Shown here: piece by piece, positions 7,428-9,380 of the stretch
How positions within the stretch are numbered: the first letter of the stretch is position 1
How the letters are laid out: every line of letters begins with the position of its first letter
From: Verrucomicrobiales bacterium
Lineage (GTDB): Bacteria; Verrucomicrobiota; Verrucomicrobiia; Verrucomicrobiales; DEV007
Assembly (NCBI GenBank): GCA_023253615.1
Contig: JALRFZ010000766.1
Span: forward strand, 1-9,380
Direction of reading: 5' to 3'
Length of the DNA stretch: 9,380 nt
Program-made: the position numbers and the translations under genes
The notes under the pieces: generated by a model
Told to the model about the DNA's origin: nothing
Database searches by the model: none
Seen by the model: the letters and a program-made list of their open reading frames with translations, nothing else

Positions 7428-8480
7428 TCAGCCGCCGACGCGGCGCATCGCTCCGGCCTTGGCCGCCTCGTAAAAGGTGTAGATCGTGTCCACCACGGCG
7501 AGGGCCTCGCGTCCCGTGACCGGGGCGGGATCTTCTCCCGAGGCGGCGCGCAGGCAGGCCCGCAGCCAGGGGGTGTAACCGCGGGGCGTGTCCGGATTGT
7601 CGAAACTCCGGACGCCCGCGGCGGCCTCGGCATTCGCGTACCAGCGCAGGGGCGTCTCCACGGATCCCCCGAGATGCTCGCCGTACTCGATCCAACCGGC
7701 CGAGCCCCAGAGCCTCAGGTGGGAATGGTAGCCCCGGTCGAGGTAGTAGCCCGACGTCATCGTGGCGAAGGCGCCGTTGTCGAGACGCATCGCGAGCGCG
7801 GCGGAGTCTTCGATTTCGAGCGGCTGCCCGCCGACGATCCCCGCGAAACCGCCCACTTCGACGACACGCCGGCCGGTGAGGTGCAGCAGCAGATCGAGCC
7901 AGTGGATTCCCAGCCAGGCGAGGTGCCCGCCGCCCGCGCGGGCCCGGTCGGCGTACCAGCTCGCCTGGTAGGCGGCGCCACGCACCCGGGTCTGGTCCGC
8001 GGCGAAGTGGACCTCCGCTCCGTAGAGCTCGCCGGGAATGCCCGCGGCGATGAGCTCGCGCATCTTCACGACGGCGGGGAGGAGCCGGTTCGCGAACGCG
8101 AAAAAGAGATGCAGGTGGCGCTCCTCCGCCTTCGCCACGAGCGCGGCAAGGTCGGCGGCGCGGATACAGGCCGGCTTTTCGGTGAAGATGTGGCAATCGG
8201 CCCCGAGGAGGCGGTCGATCAGCGGCGGAGCATGCACCGGCTCGAGGCTCACCAGCGCGAAATCGGGATCGGCCGCCGCGAGGAGCCGTCCGGGGTCCTG
8301 GAAGACGGCCGAGAGCTTTTCACCGAGGATGGCCCGGGCTTTGGGGAAGCACTCCCCGCTGGCGTCGAAGACGGCCACCTCGCCGCACTCCGGCGCATCG
8401 CGCAGAGCTTCGAGATAGGCTTCGAGATGGGCGCCACCGGCTTCGGTGACGAGGGCGACGGAGACGGGATCGGCTGGCAT
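7428..8480 (-). CDS. Gfo/Idh/MocA family oxidoreductase, divergent cofactor loop
   Basis: The 350-residue protein has the size and two-domain plan of Gfo/Idh/MocA dehydrogenases. The catalytic EKP is at 101-103 (K102), and the GGGHLAWLGIHWLD stretch (183-196) carries the active-site H193 and D196. The N-terminal dinucleotide loop reads V11-TEAGGA-17, lacking a proper GxGxxG, although the following acidic residue (D39) is retained; cofactor binding may be altered. No signal peptide is visible, so it should be cytoplasmic, unlike the likely exported partner on the left of the window. The ATG at 8480 is the first in frame near the Rossmann strand; an AGGGGG tract 12 bases upstream is too far for a good Shine-Dalgarno. 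The MFS gene follows at 107 bp, forming a probable uptake-and-oxidation pair. Substrate unknown. Confidence 0.9.
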   Translation of the reverse strand: MPADPVSVALVTEAGGAHLEAYLEALRDAPECGEVAVFDASGECFPKARAILGEKLSAVFQDPGRLLAAADPDFALVSLEPVHAPPLIDRLLGADCHIFTEKPACIRAADLAALVAKAEERHLHLFFAFANRLLPAVVKMRELIAAGIPGELYGAEVHFAADQTRVRGAAYQASWYADRARAGGGHLAWLGIHWLDLLLHLTGRRVVEVGGFAGIVGGQPLEIEDSAALAMRLDNGAFATMTSGYYLDRGYHSHLRLWGSAGWIEYGEHLGGSVETPLRWYANAEAAAGVRSFDNPDTPRGYTPWLRACLRAASGEDPAPVTGREALAVVDTIYTFYEAAKAGAMRRVGG

Positions 8481-8710
8481 GGCGGCGGATTTCCCCCTTG
8501 GATATCGGAAAGCGCGTCCCGCGGCAATGGCGCGATTCCCGCCACGCCCGCTCCGGCACCATCAGCGCCGTCGCGTCCATCCACCGCAAGATCGGCGCAG
8601 CTTCGGGCAATCGATGCATGGCGGCCGGGGGCATCGTGAGGCAGGGTTCCTCCATCGAACACGCGAGGGATGTTTTTCCTCCGTGGCACAGATTTGGTTG
8701 GATGCGTTAC

Positions 8711-8765
8711 AGGAGCACCGGTCGCAAGACCGGTGCTTCTCACGTACCGGGGCGGACGTCCCCGG
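8711..8765. repeat. pair of inverted repeats, REP-like palindromic element
   Basis: The first palindrome has arms at 8711-8723 and 8728-8740: 13 bp of pairing with a single G-T wobble and a loop of GCAA, a GNRA tetraloop when read on the plus strand. The second has six-base arms ccgggg (8747-8752) and ccccgg (8760-8765) with a 7-base spacer that itself overlaps the palindrome GGACGTCC (8754-8761). Neither is followed by a T-run on the plus strand, so they are not simple terminators. The arrangement looks like dispersed intergenic palindromes of other bacteria, but only one copy is present here, so repeat status is inferred. Confidence 0.5.
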
Positions 8766-8786
8766 CGCAGCTCAATGACGCCGGCG

Positions 8787-8825
8787 AAAAAACAAAAAAG
8801 ACCGGCGGTTTCCCGCCGGTCTTTT
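8787..8825 (-). terminator. intrinsic terminator of ahcY
   Basis: On the minus strand, a 9-bp perfect GC-rich stem (arms 8813-8821 and 8800-8808, loop of 4) is extended by four A-T pairs and followed by T6-G-T6 (8799 down to 8787). It begins about 30 bp after the ahcY stop codon. This is a textbook rho-independent terminator. The A run on the other side of the stem gives only T4 on the plus strand, so activity in that direction would be weaker. Confidence 0.9.
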
Positions 8826-8854
8826 CCTGAAACGAGAGCCAACCAAGGGAAGGC

Positions 8855-9380
8855 TCAATAACGATAAAGCTCGGGCTTGTAGGGACCCTCCACCGGCACG
8901 CCGATGTATTTCGCCTGCTCTTCGGTGAGCTTGGTGAGTTTGGCGCCGATCTTCTCGAGGTGGAGACGGGCGACTTCCTCGTCGAGCTTCTTGGGCAGGA
9001 TGTAGACGCCGGGGGCGTAGACTTCCTTGTTCTTCCAGAGGTCGATCTGGGCGAGGGTCTGGTTGGTGAAGCTGTTGCTCATGACGAAGCTCGGGTGGCC
9101 GGTGGCGCAACCGAGGTTGACGAGGCGGCCTTCGGCGAGCATGAAGAGCTGCTTGTCGCCGGGCAGGTCGTAGCGGTCGACCTGGGGCTTGATCGTCGTC
9201 TTGCTGACGCCGGGGGCGGCGTTGAGCTTGGCGACCTGGATCTCGTTGTCGAAGTGGCCGATGTTGGCGACGATAGCCTGGTCCTTCATTGCGAGAAGGT
9301 GCTCGAGGCGGATGACCTCTTGCTTGTGCTCCACCTTGCTCGTGCAGGCTGGATTCGGTGGCGCACGGAGATGCCGACTG
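8855..9380 (-). CDS. ahcY: adenosylhomocysteinase (S-adenosyl-L-homocysteine hydrolase), C-terminal part
   Basis: The enzyme reversibly splits S-adenosylhomocysteine into adenosine and homocysteine in the cytoplasm, using tightly bound NAD, and so keeps methylation reactions running. About 155 C-terminal residues are present and closely match the family: NIGHFDNEI of the NAD domain, [35 protein letters not shown] (containing the conserved Asn and His near the cofactor and substrate), [23 protein letters not shown], and the terminal KPELYRY whose Lys and Tyr reach the neighbouring subunit's NAD. The N-terminal two thirds lie beyond the window. From about 9326 to 9380 the frame stays open but no longer matches: the expected TxTGN motif before EVIRLEHL is absent. 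The identity is secure up to about 9325; beyond that the sequence may be wrong or divergent. A strong terminator follows the stop. Confidence 0.95.
   Translation of the reverse strand, partial: SRHLRAPPNPACTSKVEHKQEVIRLEHLLAMKDQAIVANIGHFDNEIQVAKLNAAPGVSKTTIKPQVDRYDLPGDKQLFMLAEGRLVNLGCATGHPSFVMSNSFTNQTLAQIDLWKNKEVYAPGVYILPKKLDEEVARLHLEKIGAKLTKLTEEQAKYIGVPVEGPYKPELYRY

Larger units (their letters stand above)
8481..8854. other. intergenic region between ahcY and the oxidoreductase gene
   Basis: These 374 bases hold no gene that I can support. The right part contains the ahcY terminator (8787-8825) and the two inverted repeats at 8711-8765. The left part (8481-8700) should hold the promoter of the oxidoreductase gene on the minus strand, but no pair of -35/-10 boxes stands out. 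A minus-strand frame from an ATG at 8655 runs about 55 codons before entering the oxidoreductase gene out of frame; its product (with LPEAAPILRWMDATALM) is not recognised and could be a decayed small gene. Plus-strand frames here read through the hairpins and look spurious. Confidence 0.6.

Noticed and set aside
5380..7473. Open frame of about 700 codons on the plus strand, extremely rich in E, D, R and H
   Set aside because: It lies opposite the SGNH and MFS genes, both of which have clear family motifs. The composition is that of the complement of GC-rich coding DNA read in a mirrored frame.
7321..8196. Minus-strand extension of the MFS frame by about 290 codons upstream of 7320
   Set aside because: This upstream part overlaps the oxidoreductase gene in another frame and is Arg/Pro-rich; the MFS N terminus with its first helix begins at 7320.
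8690..8745. tRNA-like or rRNA-like structure suggested by the strong hairpin
   Set aside because: There is a single stem with a 4-base loop and no cloverleaf, T-loop or CCA end.
8446..8830. Plus-strand open frames between the oxidoreductase and ahcY genes
   Set aside because: They read through both palindromes and the terminator stem, have no start signal, and give low-complexity basic products.

Overview
The window is 9.4 kb of GC-rich, gene-dense bacterial DNA. Its contents are Gfo/Idh/MocA oxidoreductases, a secreted sugar-isomerase-like TIM barrel, a secreted SGNH hydrolase with a proline-rich linker, small membrane proteins of unknown function, and an adenosylhomocysteinase of the type with the mammalian-like 'IKPQVDRY' segment. 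This mix suggests a heterotrophic member of the Verrucomicrobiota, or more broadly the PVC group. That placement is inference from gene content; no rRNA or other marker is present. No start codon has a clear Shine-Dalgarno sequence at normal spacing. No tRNA, rRNA, insertion sequence, phage gene or CRISPR array is visible.

Layout from left to right. (1) 8-1267 (+): Gfo/Idh/MocA oxidoreductase, probably cut at its 5' side by the window edge. It runs tail to tail, 6 bp apart, with a signal-peptide-bearing sugar phosphate isomerase/epimerase-like protein (1274-2128, -). (2) 2275-4081 (+): a likely operon of three unknown genes. These are a three-helix membrane protein, a small HEAT-like protein coupled to it by an ATGA overlap and apparently broken by a 1-base frameshift in a C run near 3384-3387, and a single-helix membrane protein. 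(3) 4083-8480 (-): three genes read leftwards. A second Gfo/Idh/MocA oxidoreductase is followed after 107 bp by an MFS transporter, and after a GC-rich hairpin by a secreted SGNH hydrolase with an unassigned C-terminal domain. (4) 8481-8854: a 374-bp non-coding stretch with a near-perfect 13-bp inverted repeat closed by a GCAA loop, a second smaller inverted repeat, and a strong intrinsic terminator. (5) 8855 to the right edge (-): the C-terminal third of adenosylhomocysteinase (ahcY).

How the genes may fit together. The two oxidoreductases, the isomerase and the MFS symporter suggest uptake and oxidation/isomerisation of a sugar, polyol or sugar acid. The SGNH hydrolase could remove ester groups from a glycan outside the cytoplasm. 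None of the substrates can be read from the sequence. The trio at 2275-4081 is the part least explained by known families. I found no clear-cut new defence or mobile system. The most useful observations are the frameshifted HEAT gene, the palindromic element before ahcY, the unfamiliar C-terminal domain of the SGNH protein, and the loss of the conserved ahcY sequence at the right window edge.
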